Assembly (NCBI RefSeq): GCF_029428875.1
Contig: NZ_JAJSOO010000001.1
Coordinates: 744,001 to 808,000, forward strand
Length of the DNA: 64,000 nucleotides
Source of the DNA: Streptomyces sp. JH34
GTDB taxonomy: Bacteria; Actinomycetota; Actinomycetes; Streptomycetales; Streptomycetaceae
Reading direction: 5' to 3'
Shown: one piece after another, positions 37,975 to 46,743 of the stretch
Numbering within the stretch: position 1 is the stretch's first letter
Layout of the letters: the number at the start of each line of letters is the position of its first letter
Notes under the pieces: generated by a model
What the model saw: only the letters and a program-made list of their open reading frames with translations
The model's database searches: none
What the model was told of the DNA's origin: nothing
Program-made: the position numbers and the translations under genes

Positions 37975-39290
37975 TTGAGCTTCACCTCCGCACCGCGGAA
38001 CGCCGGACCGATGAGCACGCTGCTCCAGTCGGGCAGGGACTGCGGCTGGACCTTGAGTGAGGGTGCGACGAGTTCGTTGACGAGCCGGCTCTCCTCGGGG
38101 GAGTTCGGCATGCCGAGCGCGCTGTCGGCGGCGGGTGCTTCCACCGCGTCCGCGCCGTCCGCGCCTCCCCCGCCCTCGGCGCCGGGTGCCGGGGCGGACG
38201 CCTTGCGCGCGTCGGCGGTCGGGACGGTCCTTCCGGTGTACGGCACCGAGTAGCAGTGCGGGCCCCCGGTCGCGTCGTAGACCGGGGTGTCCTTGCCGGC
38301 GACGTACTTGCCCTTGGACTCCACGGCCTCGACGGTGACGTGGAGTCCCGGCGCGTCGGTGCCCTTGCCGAGCGCCTTGTCCATGGCGGGGACGAACCCG
38401 GCCATGGTGCGCAGGGTGCAGGGGAAGGCGTCGGAGTACTCCGCGAGGAGCTCCAGGGTGGGGCGGCCGGAGGCGGAGAGGCGGATGAGGTTGTCCTTGT
38501 TCTTCCGCAGGAAGGCGGTGACGTCGTTGGCGGAGGCGGTGGTGGATCCGTACAGGTCCGCGAGTTCCGCCTGCTGTCCGGCGATCGTGCCGCTGGTGGT
38601 GGTGAAGTCGGTGAGCGCGTCCAGGACGTCCGGTGCCGCGTCCGCGTAGAGGTGGCTGACCTTGACGAGTTCCTTGATGTCCGCGTTGAGCGTGGGGAGT
38701 TGCGGGTTGAACTCCTTGAGGTGCGCGTCGAGGGTGACCAGGGTGTCGCCGAGCTTGTCGCCGCGTCCTTGGAGCGCCTGGGACACGGCGTCGAGGGTGG
38801 CGGCGAGCTTCTCCGGCTTGACGGCCGTCAGCATCGGCAGGACGTTGTCGAGGACCTCCTCCAGCTCGATGGCGTTGCTGGAGCGGTCCTGCGGGATCAC
38901 CGCCCCGGCCCGGAGGGTCTCGGCGGAGGGGACGGCGGGCGGGACGAGGGCGACGAAGCGTTCCCCGAAGAGGGTGGTCGGCAGCATCTGCGCGGTGACG
39001 TCGGCCGGGATCTGCCCGAGCCGGTCCGGCTCGATGGCGAGGGTGAGCCTCGCCCCGTCACCGTCGGACGCGATGTGGCGCACCTCGCCGATCACGACGC
39101 CACGCAGCTTGACCTCGGCGTTGTCGTGCATCTCGTTGCCGACGCTCCCGGTGCGGACGGTCACGGTGGCGTCGTCGGTGAAGTCCTTCTCGTACACCGA
39201 GACCGACACCCATACGAGGACGGCGGGCACGAGCACGAAGGCCACGCCGGCGAGTCTGCGGCGCACCGTCTGCGCCGTGGAGGAGGGCAT
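37971..39290 (-). CDS. mceA: MCE-family protein (first, MceA position)
   Basis: This is a 439-residue protein starting MPSSTAQTVRRRLAG, with one span, an MCE domain (about 38-115; VTVRTGSVGNEMHDNAEVKL, GVVIGEVRHI), a helical region and an Ala/Gly/Pro-rich tail. ATG 39290 overlaps the yrbEB stop as TGATG. The same frame is open upstream as far as yrbEA, but only because yrbEA is frameshifted (see findings). Confidence 0.93.
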   Translation of the reverse strand: MPSSTAQTVRRRLAGVAFVLVPAVLVWVSVSVYEKDFTDDATVTVRTGSVGNEMHDNAEVKLRGVVIGEVRHIASDGDGARLTLAIEPDRLGQIPADVTAQMLPTTLFGERFVALVPPAVPSAETLRAGAVIPQDRSSNAIELEEVLDNVLPMLTAVKPEKLAATLDAVSQALQGRGDKLGDTLVTLDAHLKEFNPQLPTLNADIKELVKVSHLYADAAPDVLDALTDFTTTSGTIAGQQAELADLYGSTTASANDVTAFLRKNKDNLIRLSASGRPTLELLAEYSDAFPCTLRTMAGFVPAMDKALGKGTDAPGLHVTVEAVESKGKYVAGKDTPVYDATGGPHCYSVPYTGRTVPTADARKASAPAPGAEGGGGADGADAVEAPAADSALGMPNSPEESRLVNELVAPSLKVQPQSLPDWSSVLIGPAFRGAEVKLK

Positions 39291-40093
39291 CAGCCGGCCA
39301 CCTTCACCGTTGTCGTCGCGCCCCAGATGGCGAGCGAGAGGAAGAAGTCGGTGACGCTGATGAGCACGATGGCGTTGCGCACCGACCGGCCCACGGCCAC
39401 ACCCACTCCGGCGGGGCCGCCGGTCGCGTGGAATCCGTAGTAGCAGTGGGCGAGGATCACCAGCACGCTGAAGATCAGCACCTTGAGCACCGACAGCAGC
39501 ACGTCGTCCGGGGAGAGGAAGAGATTGAAGTAGTGGTCGTAGGTGCCCGCCGACTGTCCGTTGAACAGGACGGTGATCCAGCGGGACGCCAGGTAGGAGG
39601 AGAGCAGCCCGATCGCGTAGAGCGGGATGATGGCCACGACACCGGCGATGATCCGTGTGGTGACGAGGTAGGGCATGGAGCGCACGCCCATCGCTTCGAG
39701 GGCGTCGACCTCCTCGTTGATCCGCATCGCGCCGAGCTGGGCGGTGAAGCCCGCGCCGACGGTCGCGGAGAGGGCGAGTCCGGCGACGAGCGGGGCGATC
39801 TCCCGGGTGTTGAAGTAGGCGGAGATGAAACCGGTGAAGGCGGACGTGCCGATCTGGTCGAGGGCGGCGTAGCCCTGGAGGCCGACGACCGAACCGGTGG
39901 CGAGCGTCATCGCGATCATCACGCCGATGGTTCCGCCGATCACCCCGAGGCCACCGCTGCCGAAGGCCACTTCGGCGAGCAGCCGCTGGACCTCCTTGAG
40001 ATAGCGGCGCAGGGTCCGGGGGATCCAGATGAGCGCCCGTACGTAGAAGGTGAGTTGGTCGCCGGAGCGGTCGAGCCAGCCGAGCATCGACAT
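39290..40093 (-). CDS. yrbEB: MlaE/YrbE-type permease B of the mce transporter
   Basis: This is a 267-residue integral membrane protein with about five or six spans. The MlaE-family signature around AQLGAMRINEEVDALEAMGV contacts the ATPase. It would form the membrane core with YrbEA. ATG 40093 lies four bases beyond the expected TGA stop of yrbEA. Confidence 0.94.
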   Translation of the reverse strand: MSMLGWLDRSGDQLTFYVRALIWIPRTLRRYLKEVQRLLAEVAFGSGGLGVIGGTIGVMIAMTLATGSVVGLQGYAALDQIGTSAFTGFISAYFNTREIAPLVAGLALSATVGAGFTAQLGAMRINEEVDALEAMGVRSMPYLVTTRIIAGVVAIIPLYAIGLLSSYLASRWITVLFNGQSAGTYDHYFNLFLSPDDVLLSVLKVLIFSVLVILAHCYYGFHATGGPAGVGVAVGRSVRNAIVLISVTDFFLSLAIWGATTTVKVAG

Positions 40094-40096
40094 CGC

Positions 40097-40946
40097 TCAG
40101 CCCCCCCTTCGGGGGGACGATCTGGAGGTAGATCGCCGTCATGATCATGTTGACGGCGAACAGGAGCATGAAGGTGATGACCACGGACTGGTTGACCGCG
40201 TCACCCACACCCTTGGGGCCGCCCCGGGGGTTGAGTCCCCGGTAGGCGGCGACGATGCCCGCGATGAAGCCGAAGATCAGCGCCTTGAGTTCGCCGACGT
40301 AGAGGTCGGGCAGTTGGGCGAGGGCGGAGAAACTGGCGAGGTAGGCGCCGGGGGTCCCACCCTGCATGATCACGTTGAAGAAGTACCCGCCGAGCGTGCC
40401 GACGACGGAGACCAGCCCGTTGAGCAGGACCGCGACGAACATGGTGGCCAGGACCCGCGGGACGACGAGGCGCTGGACGGGCGAGACGCCCATGACCTCC
40501 ATCGCGTCCAGCTCCTCACGGATCTTGCGGGAGCCCAGGTCGGCGCAGATGGCCGATCCGGCGGCCCCGGCGATCAGCAGGGCCACGATGAGCGGGCTGG
40601 CCTGCTGGATGACGGCGAGGACGCTGGCACCGCCCGTGAAGGACTGGGCGCCGAGCTGCTCGGTGAGCGAGCCGACCTGGAGGGCGATGACCGCGCCGAA
40701 CGGGATGGAGACGAGCGCCGCGGGCAGGATGGTGACGCTCGCGACGAACCAGAACTGCTCGATGAACTCCCGCACCTGGAAGGGCCGGCGGAAGATGGCG
40801 CGGGCGACCGCCAGGGCGAGCGCGAACAGCTGACCGGTCTGACGGAGGGGTGCGAGGAGCCGCGAGGACGGCTTCCGTCCCGGCGTCCGTGGGGCCTTCT
40901 CCGTGGCGGGTTCGGCCGGCGGCCGTACGGGCAGTGGTGCCGTCAT
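40097..40946 (-). CDS. yrbEA: MlaE/YrbE-type permease A, 3' end frameshifted in this sequence
   Basis: This permease should have about 282 residues. The MlaE signature is in CADLGSRKIREELDAMEVMG, and spans are normal. The last codons read through IVPPKGG into a run of seven G (plus-strand C, 40101-40107). As written there is no stop and the frame runs on to the end of mceA. With six G the sequence reads AAG GGG GGC TGA, stopping at 40097-40099 just before yrbEB. ATG 40946 overlaps the mceG stop as ATGA. The gene is probably intact in the organism. Confidence 0.9.
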
Positions 40947-41929
40947 CGGCGCCCACCGTCCAGGGTCGGCGTGTAGCTGTTCATGATGGCCGTACGAGCG
41001 GCCTCCGGCAGCTGGCCCATCATCGAGACGACCCGCTCGCGGCGGCGCAGGGCCGCCTGCCGTACGGGCATGCCCGGGGAGGGCTCCAGCTGGGGGACGA
41101 CGGTGCGCGGAGCGGGGTGGGCCCAGCCGTTGCCGTTCGTCTGCTCCGCGGCGAGGGTGGCCGCGTCCTTCTCCTCCGACATCCCGATGGGGCCTTCGCG
41201 GCGTCCGGCGAGGAACTGGGAGACCACGGGCATGTCGCTGGTGAGCAGCACCTCACGGGGACCGAAGGTGACGAGGTTGCGGCAGAACAGCATGCCCATG
41301 TTGTCGGGGACGGTGGCCGCGATGTCGAGGTTGTGGGTGACGATGAGCATCGTCGCGTCGATCTGCGCGTTGAGATCGATGAGGAGCTGCGAGAGGTAGG
41401 CGGTGCGCACCGGGTCGAGTCCGGAGTCGGGCTCGTCGCAGAGGATGATCTGCGGATCCAGGACGAGGGCGCGGGCCAGGCCGGCCCTCTTGCGCATACC
41501 GCCGGATATCTCGCCCGGCAGCTTTCCCTCGGCGCCGAGCAGGCCGACGATGTCGATCCGCTCCATGACGATGCGCCGGATCTCCGACTCCTTCTTGCGG
41601 GTGTGTTCACGCAAGGGGAAGGCGATGTTGTCGAAGAGCGACATCGAACCGAAGAGTGCGCCGTCCTGGAACATGAGCCCGAACAGCTTCCGGGTCTCCA
41701 TGATGTCCCGCTCGGGGCTGTTCACCATGTCGACGCCGTTGATGAGTACGCGGCCTTTTTCCGGCTTCAGCAGTCCGATGATGGATTTGAGGAAGACGGT
41801 CTTCCCGGTGCCGGAAGGGCCGAGCATGACACTCACCTCGCCGGCCGGCAGGGTGAGACTGACGTCCTGCCAGATGTTCTGCTTGCCGAAGGATTTCGTC
41901 AGGCCTTCGACGACTACTTCGATTCCCAT
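40943..41929 (-). CDS. mceG: Mce transporter ATPase (MceG/Mkl type)
   Basis: This is a 328-residue ABC ATPase that energises the Mce lipid importer. Walker A is GPSGTGKT, the signature is EISGGMRKRAGLARAL and Walker B is IILCDEPDSGLDPV, all in the order of the MlaF/Mkl group. A C-terminal extension of about 80 residues follows the ATPase core, as in actinobacterial MceG. GAGGGAGGG precedes ATG 41929. It is the first gene of the mce operon here, whereas the mycobacterial homologue is encoded away from its mce loci. Confidence 0.95.
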   Translation of the reverse strand: MGIEVVVEGLTKSFGKQNIWQDVSLTLPAGEVSVMLGPSGTGKTVFLKSIIGLLKPEKGRVLINGVDMVNSPERDIMETRKLFGLMFQDGALFGSMSLFDNIAFPLREHTRKKESEIRRIVMERIDIVGLLGAEGKLPGEISGGMRKRAGLARALVLDPQIILCDEPDSGLDPVRTAYLSQLLIDLNAQIDATMLIVTHNLDIAATVPDNMGMLFCRNLVTFGPREVLLTSDMPVVSQFLAGRREGPIGMSEEKDAATLAAEQTNGNGWAHPAPRTVVPQLEPSPGMPVRQAALRRRERVVSMMGQLPEAARTAIMNSYTPTLDGGRR

Positions 41930-42028
41930 CGGCCCTCCCTCGAAGTGGTGGTGAACGACGTCATCTGTCTGCGCTCCGGCTCCGGTCCATGCAACGACGG
42001 GTTGTCACACATGCACCAGGGGGCGCAC

Positions 42029-42056
42029 GTTATGTCCGTCGAAACCGCCAGGACAA
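42029..42056 (-). promoter_or_regulatory. Possible mce operon promoter
   Basis: On the minus strand TTGTCC (42051-42056) and CATAAC (42029-42034) are 16 bases apart, about 100 bases before mceG. Each matches the vegetative consensus at four of six positions. The rest of the 744-base gap (41930-42673) holds a terminator at 42529-42567, two copies of CTTGTCAC/GTGACAAG, and no credible gene. Confidence 0.4.
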
Positions 42057-42528
42057 GCCGTTGAACAGCGGAAATCGCCGGATGTTGATCTCTTCGTGGA
42101 TCACTTGTCACCGATTGACAAACCCGCTCGGCGGCTTTGTCGGAATCTGCGCAAGCACTCCGGGTGCACCGGGGTCCCGCGGCCCGGGGGGCCGAATCCA
42201 CGAGACCACCGGCAGCCGGGAGAACCGCGTCCCGGCCGGGAGGGTTCGAGGGCCGGCGGAACTCCCGGAGGAATACCGGTCAAGGGAGCGCGACCAGGAC
42301 TCCACGTGCGTGGGACCAGCAGGTGCGGATGGGTTTCCGAGCTGCTCAAGCGGGACGCTACGGGCCAGTAACCTAAGTCCGCAATAGCACTTCCCGAACT
42401 TTCTCCGGGGCAATTGCAGAGCGCCGATTTCTTGTGTCCCGATGAGTAATCAGGGCGTGAAACCTATCGAGAAGTGAGGGTCCGCCGACCGGACCGCCGA
42501 CCTCTGGAACGATCACCGGAAACGCCGA

Positions 42529-42567
42529 AGCCCGCCCCGACCAGGGTGCATTCGGTCGGGGCGGGCT
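42529..42567. terminator. 14-bp perfect hairpin
   Basis: AGCCCGCCCCGACC (42529-42542) and its exact complement (42554-42567) flank an 11-base loop, about 105 bases after the end of the secreted-protein gene at 42674. It separates that transcript from the mce operon. Confidence 0.85.
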
Positions 42568-42673
42568 CATGGACGGCCGGAGGCCGGGCGCATCATGTGA
42601 CAAGAAACGGCTGGCGCTGCCGGTCCCGCTCCTGCGGCTGTTTCACCGCGGGCCGCGCGGCCGCGTTCCGGTG

Positions 42674-43627
42674 CTACTTCACCGCGGAGTGCCAGCTGTC
42701 GGCGAGTTCCTTGCCGGCGTTGGGCACGGACAGACCCGGGGCCGTGAGGCCGGCCGTGTAGGTCTTGGCGTCGTTCAGGACGAGGTTGTTCGAACCGGCC
42801 GCGGCGGGCAGACCGACCTTGAGGTCGAGTGCCCAGCTGAGGAGTCCGCCGAGACCGCAGCCGCTGGCCTTCGGCACGGAGAACTGGCTGTCGCCCTGGG
42901 CGGCGCCGGAGAGGGCGATCTGGATCATCGATCCCTCGTCCGGGTTCGCCGAGCCGTCACCGTTGAACCTGGAGGCGGAGAAGCTGGGCGCGCTGAGGTT
43001 CCCGGGGCGCAGGAGCACCGGGTTGCTGCTGCTGCCGATGTAGCAGTTGGAGCCGAGCAGCGGGTTCTCCAGGCGGATCTTGACGGGCAGCTTGACGATC
43101 GGCCCCGAGGATATGCCCGCGACCAGGCTGAACTCGGTCGGCGTGCCGGCCGACTCCACCGTGGCGGTCACCTTGTTCAGGGTGGCGTTGGTGATCTGCC
43201 CGCAGACGGCCGAGACGACGGGGACGTTGCTGGGGCACATGATGCCGAGCAGCCCCCCTGGGATGGTGGTCTTACCGCTGATGATGGATCCGGCCGCGGG
43301 CGGGACGACCGTGTAGGTCCCCTCGGCCGGGTGCTGGATGACACCGAACTGCAGGTTCGTCGAGCCGGTCGTCGCCTCGGTGTTGCCCAGCTTGATCGTC
43401 CCGCTGGGCGAGGTGGACGTCACGCACAGCGCGACGTCCGTGTCGCCGTCCGTCGCGAGCATGGCCGGGGCGTCCACCGGGCAGCGGTCGAAGGGGGCCC
43501 AGGCACCGTTCAGCTGGGTGGCGGCGGTGGCGGCACCGGCCGGGGTGGCCGTCAGGGGCATGACCAGAGCGGCGGACGCGGCGACCGCGCCGGCGGCCTT
43601 GATCCAGGTCTTGGAGGCAGGTCTCAT
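42674..43627 (-). CDS. Secreted protein of unknown function, 317 residues
   Basis: I do not recognise a function. A clear signal peptide (MRPASKTWIKAAGAVAASAA, cleaved near AGA-ATAAT) is followed by a Ser/Thr/Gly/Ala-rich, beta-predicted mature protein with several cysteines (in FDRCPVD, VALCVTS, IMCPSN, AVCGQ, SNCYIG, SGCGL). It is followed by a strong terminator and lies behind two other secreted-protein genes on the same strand. The group sits next to the mce locus and the PucR-type regulator, which suggests cell-envelope lipid functions. Confidence 0.82.
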   Translation of the reverse strand: MRPASKTWIKAAGAVAASAALVMPLTATPAGAATAATQLNGAWAPFDRCPVDAPAMLATDGDTDVALCVTSTSPSGTIKLGNTEATTGSTNLQFGVIQHPAEGTYTVVPPAAGSIISGKTTIPGGLLGIMCPSNVPVVSAVCGQITNATLNKVTATVESAGTPTEFSLVAGISSGPIVKLPVKIRLENPLLGSNCYIGSSSNPVLLRPGNLSAPSFSASRFNGDGSANPDEGSMIQIALSGAAQGDSQFSVPKASGCGLGGLLSWALDLKVGLPAAAGSNNLVLNDAKTYTAGLTAPGLSVPNAGKELADSWHSAVK

Positions 43628-43684
43628 CGTTCCCTCGATTCGATAGCGGCTCGGGAGATTGCTTTGCTGGGTACGGCGGTGGAG

Positions 43685-45175
43685 TCAGCGGGACGCCTCA
43701 GGGACGTCCAGTGGTTCGTACTCGTCCGTGCAGACGGCCTTGCCACCGGGCTGGGGCGGGTGCTGTGCGGCGGCACAGGGGGCTCCCTGCACCTGCTTGA
43801 CGTATCCGGGCACACCGGACAGCGACGCGGTGAAGAGGTTGTCGAGGTCCTCGTCGGTGCCGCATCCGCTGAACGGTGGGATGGTCACCGATCCGGTCAG
43901 CTCACCGCCCTCGGCGAGGGTGTAGCCGTTCAGGACGTTGTCCTTCCACGTCCCCAAACCGGCCAGGCCGAGCTTGAACGGCCGGCTCGTGCGGCAGTTG
44001 TCCCCCACGTCCAGGGGAACACCGTTGACCTTGACGTCGTACAGCCTGAGCACGAAGTCGAGGGTGACGTCCGTGCGGTTCCTGCTCGTCACACCCTCGA
44101 TGGCCAGATCGGAGTGGATGTTCTCGATCCTGGACCCGTCGGGGCGCGTGCCCGTGGGGATCTGTGTCATCTCCAGGGTGGCCGTCGTCGGCATGAAGCC
44201 GAAGGTCAGGAACGTCCCCGTGGTGGGCGGGAGCTGTGGTTTCCCCCGGTAGTCGAGGTCGATGGTCGAGTTCTGCAGGAAGTGCAGGATGCCGTCGATG
44301 AACTGGACCTCCTGGAAGCCCTGCGTGATCCGGGCGCAGGCCAAGGGGAACTTGTTGGCACCTTCGAGCTTCGTGACGTTGGCGTACCCGGTCACATAGG
44401 CGACCATGTTGGTGTCGTCGCCGGGATCGCCGACGCACGGAGGCGCGTCCGCGGCCGTGGGCGGGGCGGCCTTGGATCCGATCTCGGGTGCGCCCTCGTC
44501 CGGACCGGTCGTCCCCTCCTCGCCGGGCCAGGTCTCGGAAGGGGTCGGCTCCGTCTCCTGACCCGCACCGTCCTCTCCGTGGACGCCCACCACCGCCAGA
44601 GCCCTCTCCTGTCCCGGGTCCGGGACACAGTCGACCGACAGCCCCGCCGGTTCGGCGGAGACGTCGCCGTCCTTCTCGGTGGTGACTTCCAGTGTCAGGG
44701 CCGACGCCTCGAACACCAGGTCACCCGACGCCCCGGGTCTCACGTACGGAACACTCCCCGATGTGCTCAGCACGAGATCCCCGGTTTCAGGCACCGGCGT
44801 CGGCTCCGACGTGGTGCCCACCCACTCGGCCTGCGCCTTCCCGTCGTTCTGGGACACGTCGACAGCAAGTCGCGTCTCGGCACTGACACGCGCCGCCACG
44901 TCTTCGGCCGGGTCCGCCGACACGCCCTCGGGCAGGGCCAGGTCCAGGACCACTCCTTCGGCCTGTATCGCCTGTCCGGGCTGAGCGGACTCGGGAAGCT
45001 CGGCCGTGATCCCGACCTTCACCGACTGCTCGCCCGCCGGGAAGTCGCAGGTGTAGGACAGCTCCGCGTCGATCTCCTGCACACCGGACGCGGCCTGCGC
45101 ACCGGGGATCATCCCTCCCAGCAGCACCGCGGTGGCCACCGCGGCGCCGCGCGCCGTGCGCCGTGCGCCTTTCAT
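43685..45175 (-). CDS. Secreted DUF6801-like protein, 496 residues
   Basis: The signal peptide begins MKGARRTARGAAVATAVLLG and cleaves near AQA-ASG. The mature N-terminal domain (about 35-115; ELSYTCDFPAGEQSVKVGIT) has the pattern I associate with DUF6801 envelope proteins. A Pro/Glu/Thr linker (about 205-245) joins a C-terminal domain (about 250-496) that recalls the neighbouring 317-residue protein. GGAGG precedes ATG 45175. The 57-base gap to 43627 suggests one transcript. Confidence 0.78.
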   Translation of the reverse strand: MKGARRTARGAAVATAVLLGGMIPGAQAASGVQEIDAELSYTCDFPAGEQSVKVGITAELPESAQPGQAIQAEGVVLDLALPEGVSADPAEDVAARVSAETRLAVDVSQNDGKAQAEWVGTTSEPTPVPETGDLVLSTSGSVPYVRPGASGDLVFEASALTLEVTTEKDGDVSAEPAGLSVDCVPDPGQERALAVVGVHGEDGAGQETEPTPSETWPGEEGTTGPDEGAPEIGSKAAPPTAADAPPCVGDPGDDTNMVAYVTGYANVTKLEGANKFPLACARITQGFQEVQFIDGILHFLQNSTIDLDYRGKPQLPPTTGTFLTFGFMPTTATLEMTQIPTGTRPDGSRIENIHSDLAIEGVTSRNRTDVTLDFVLRLYDVKVNGVPLDVGDNCRTSRPFKLGLAGLGTWKDNVLNGYTLAEGGELTGSVTIPPFSGCGTDEDLDNLFTASLSGVPGYVKQVQGAPCAAAQHPPQPGGKAVCTDEYEPLDVPEASR

Positions 45176-45453
45176 ACGCCTGCCTCCCACTGACGATGTC
45201 CCTCCCTCGGACGGACGGTGTGCGCCCCACGGCGGGCGGACCCACCGACGTCTTCCGCTCACTCGCGGGTGCCTGAGGCCGGATCACGATGTGTGCACGA
45301 TGCCCGGACGGTCCGTACCCCCGATCGGGGTGGCCACCGACCGGTGGCCCGGCAGGTCCAGTTGGAGCCCGCCGCGGCCTGGGACACGTGGATCGCACGG
45401 CGGGCGGTCCCGCCGTGCGATCCACGCTCACCCGTTACCGGTGTGCGGCCGGA

Positions 45454-46089
45454 TCAGGGGGTGTAGACGATGGTCGGCTTGGTGGTGCCGCCGATCGGCG
45501 TGACCGCGGAGTAACTGGCGGTGTAGGTCGGGTTGTTACCCACAGCAGCGATGCCCGTGCAGCCCGAGGTGACGGTCGCGACGGTCAGCTTGTAGGTGGC
45601 GTTGTTGCTGACCGCCAGCTTGCCCGTGGAGTTGGTGTAGGTGGCGGCGGCGTTGCCCGTCACGGTGAAGGTGCAGGTGAGAACCTTCAGGGTGGCCTTG
45701 ATGCCGCTGATGTAGCCGCTCGTGACACCCGCGCTGTAGGTGTTCGCGTTCAGCTTCCAGGCGGTGGTCGTGTCGGCGGTCGGGGTCACCGCGCCGAACG
45801 GGCTGGTGCAGCCGCTCCAGGTCAGCGGAGCGATCGTTCCGACGGTCACGTTGGTCGTACCGGAGGCCGACGCCAGGTTTCCCTGGGCCGCGGACGACGT
45901 ACACGTCATCGGGATGCCGTTGAGGGTGAGGGTGACGGTACCGGCTGTGGCCGAGAACGTCTCCGGCGAGTTGGGGCCGACGGTCCAGGTCGGAGCGGCC
46001 ACGCCGGCGGTGGCGGTGGTGGCTCCGAGGGTGACTGCGGCCGCGGCGGCACCGGCCGCGAGTGCGATCTTTCTGAGGGTGTTGCGCAC
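45454..46089 (-). CDS. Small secreted Thr/Ser/Ala-rich protein, 211 residues
   Basis: The signal peptide (from GTG 46089, MRNTLRKIALAAGAAAAAVT) is cleaved near ATA-GVAAP. The mature part is poor in charged residues, rich in Thr, Ser and Ala, and has four cysteines (PMTCTSS, WSGCTSP, VLTCTFT, TSGCTGI) that could make two disulfides. It looks like a compact beta protein of the envelope. AGGAA lies upstream of the start. No known family is recognised. Confidence 0.78.
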   Translation of the reverse strand: MRNTLRKIALAAGAAAAAVTLGATTATAGVAAPTWTVGPNSPETFSATAGTVTLTLNGIPMTCTSSAAQGNLASASGTTNVTVGTIAPLTWSGCTSPFGAVTPTADTTTAWKLNANTYSAGVTSGYISGIKATLKVLTCTFTVTGNAAATYTNSTGKLAVSNNATYKLTVATVTSGCTGIAAVGNNPTYTASYSAVTPIGGTTKPTIVYTP

Positions 46090-46743
46090 AGTGAGTTCCT
46101 CCGATTCGGCAGTGCGGGCGCACTGTTGCGGGGAAGGCACCCGAATTCCTGCAAAGGTGCAGGGAGTGCCGCGAAGAATCGTGTTGCGTGGGGACCGTGC
46201 TGCTCTTTCAGCCACACACGTTCTGTGACAGGGCGTGACGTTACTTGCGGGAAACTTGGAGCACAATGGCGGCGGTCAAGATTGGTTCCGCGATTTTTTT
46301 TCCTCGTCAGTAGCTCACTAATTCATGCGGTCCACTTGTCACTTGGTGCGCAATATCCCTGGGAAATGCCGGGCGTCGTCCGGGGTGCCCGACTCCGCGC
46401 CGCCCTCCCGCCGCGGGGGACCGGACGCGTCGGCGGGTCACGTTCCTCACACCCCCGGGGACCGGCCTGGATACCGTCACCGCACCGTCTCGTCGGCGCC
46501 CCGGACGCGGTCGGCGGCCGAAAACATTGTCCGGAAGTGAGCATTTACCGCCCCACCTGCACCGGAACCCCATAAGGCGGCCACGATGTGTGCCCCCTGC
46601 ACTTCGATCTTGTCCAGGCGGTGTGCACCCCGCCCGACTTGGTCTATCTTCGGCGCCGATGTTGGTATACACCTGTCGGTCCGTGGGAGCGCTTCCCCCC
46701 ACCTGCTCCACCCAGCCGGGCCCAGGAGAGCGAGGGGACGGTC
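46090..46743. promoter_or_regulatory. Divergent intergenic region between the secreted protein and PucR-type regulator
   Basis: This 654-base region is unusually AT-rich around 46240-46360, with a run of eight T at 46294-46301. CACTTGTCAC at 46333-46342 also occurs upstream of mceG (42102-42111). A TATACA box at 46666-46671 may serve the rightward regulator gene, but no matching -35 is clear. I see no convincing gene here. Confidence 0.35.

Noticed and set aside
37971..40946. A single 991-codon open frame linking yrbEA to mceA
   Set aside because: It arises because a G7 run removes the yrbEA stop. The middle third is Arg/Pro-rich out-of-frame sequence over yrbEB, which itself encodes a clear MlaE permease in another frame.
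41940..42520. Short plus-strand frames in the gap upstream of mceG
   Set aside because: No ribosome binding site, domain or consistent codon bias; the region is better read as promoter DNA.
42569..45193. 874-codon plus-strand frame opposite the secreted-protein genes
   Set aside because: The composition is typical GC-rich antisense readthrough (Gly/Arg/Val/Asp). The minus strand has two genes with signal peptides and a matching terminator.
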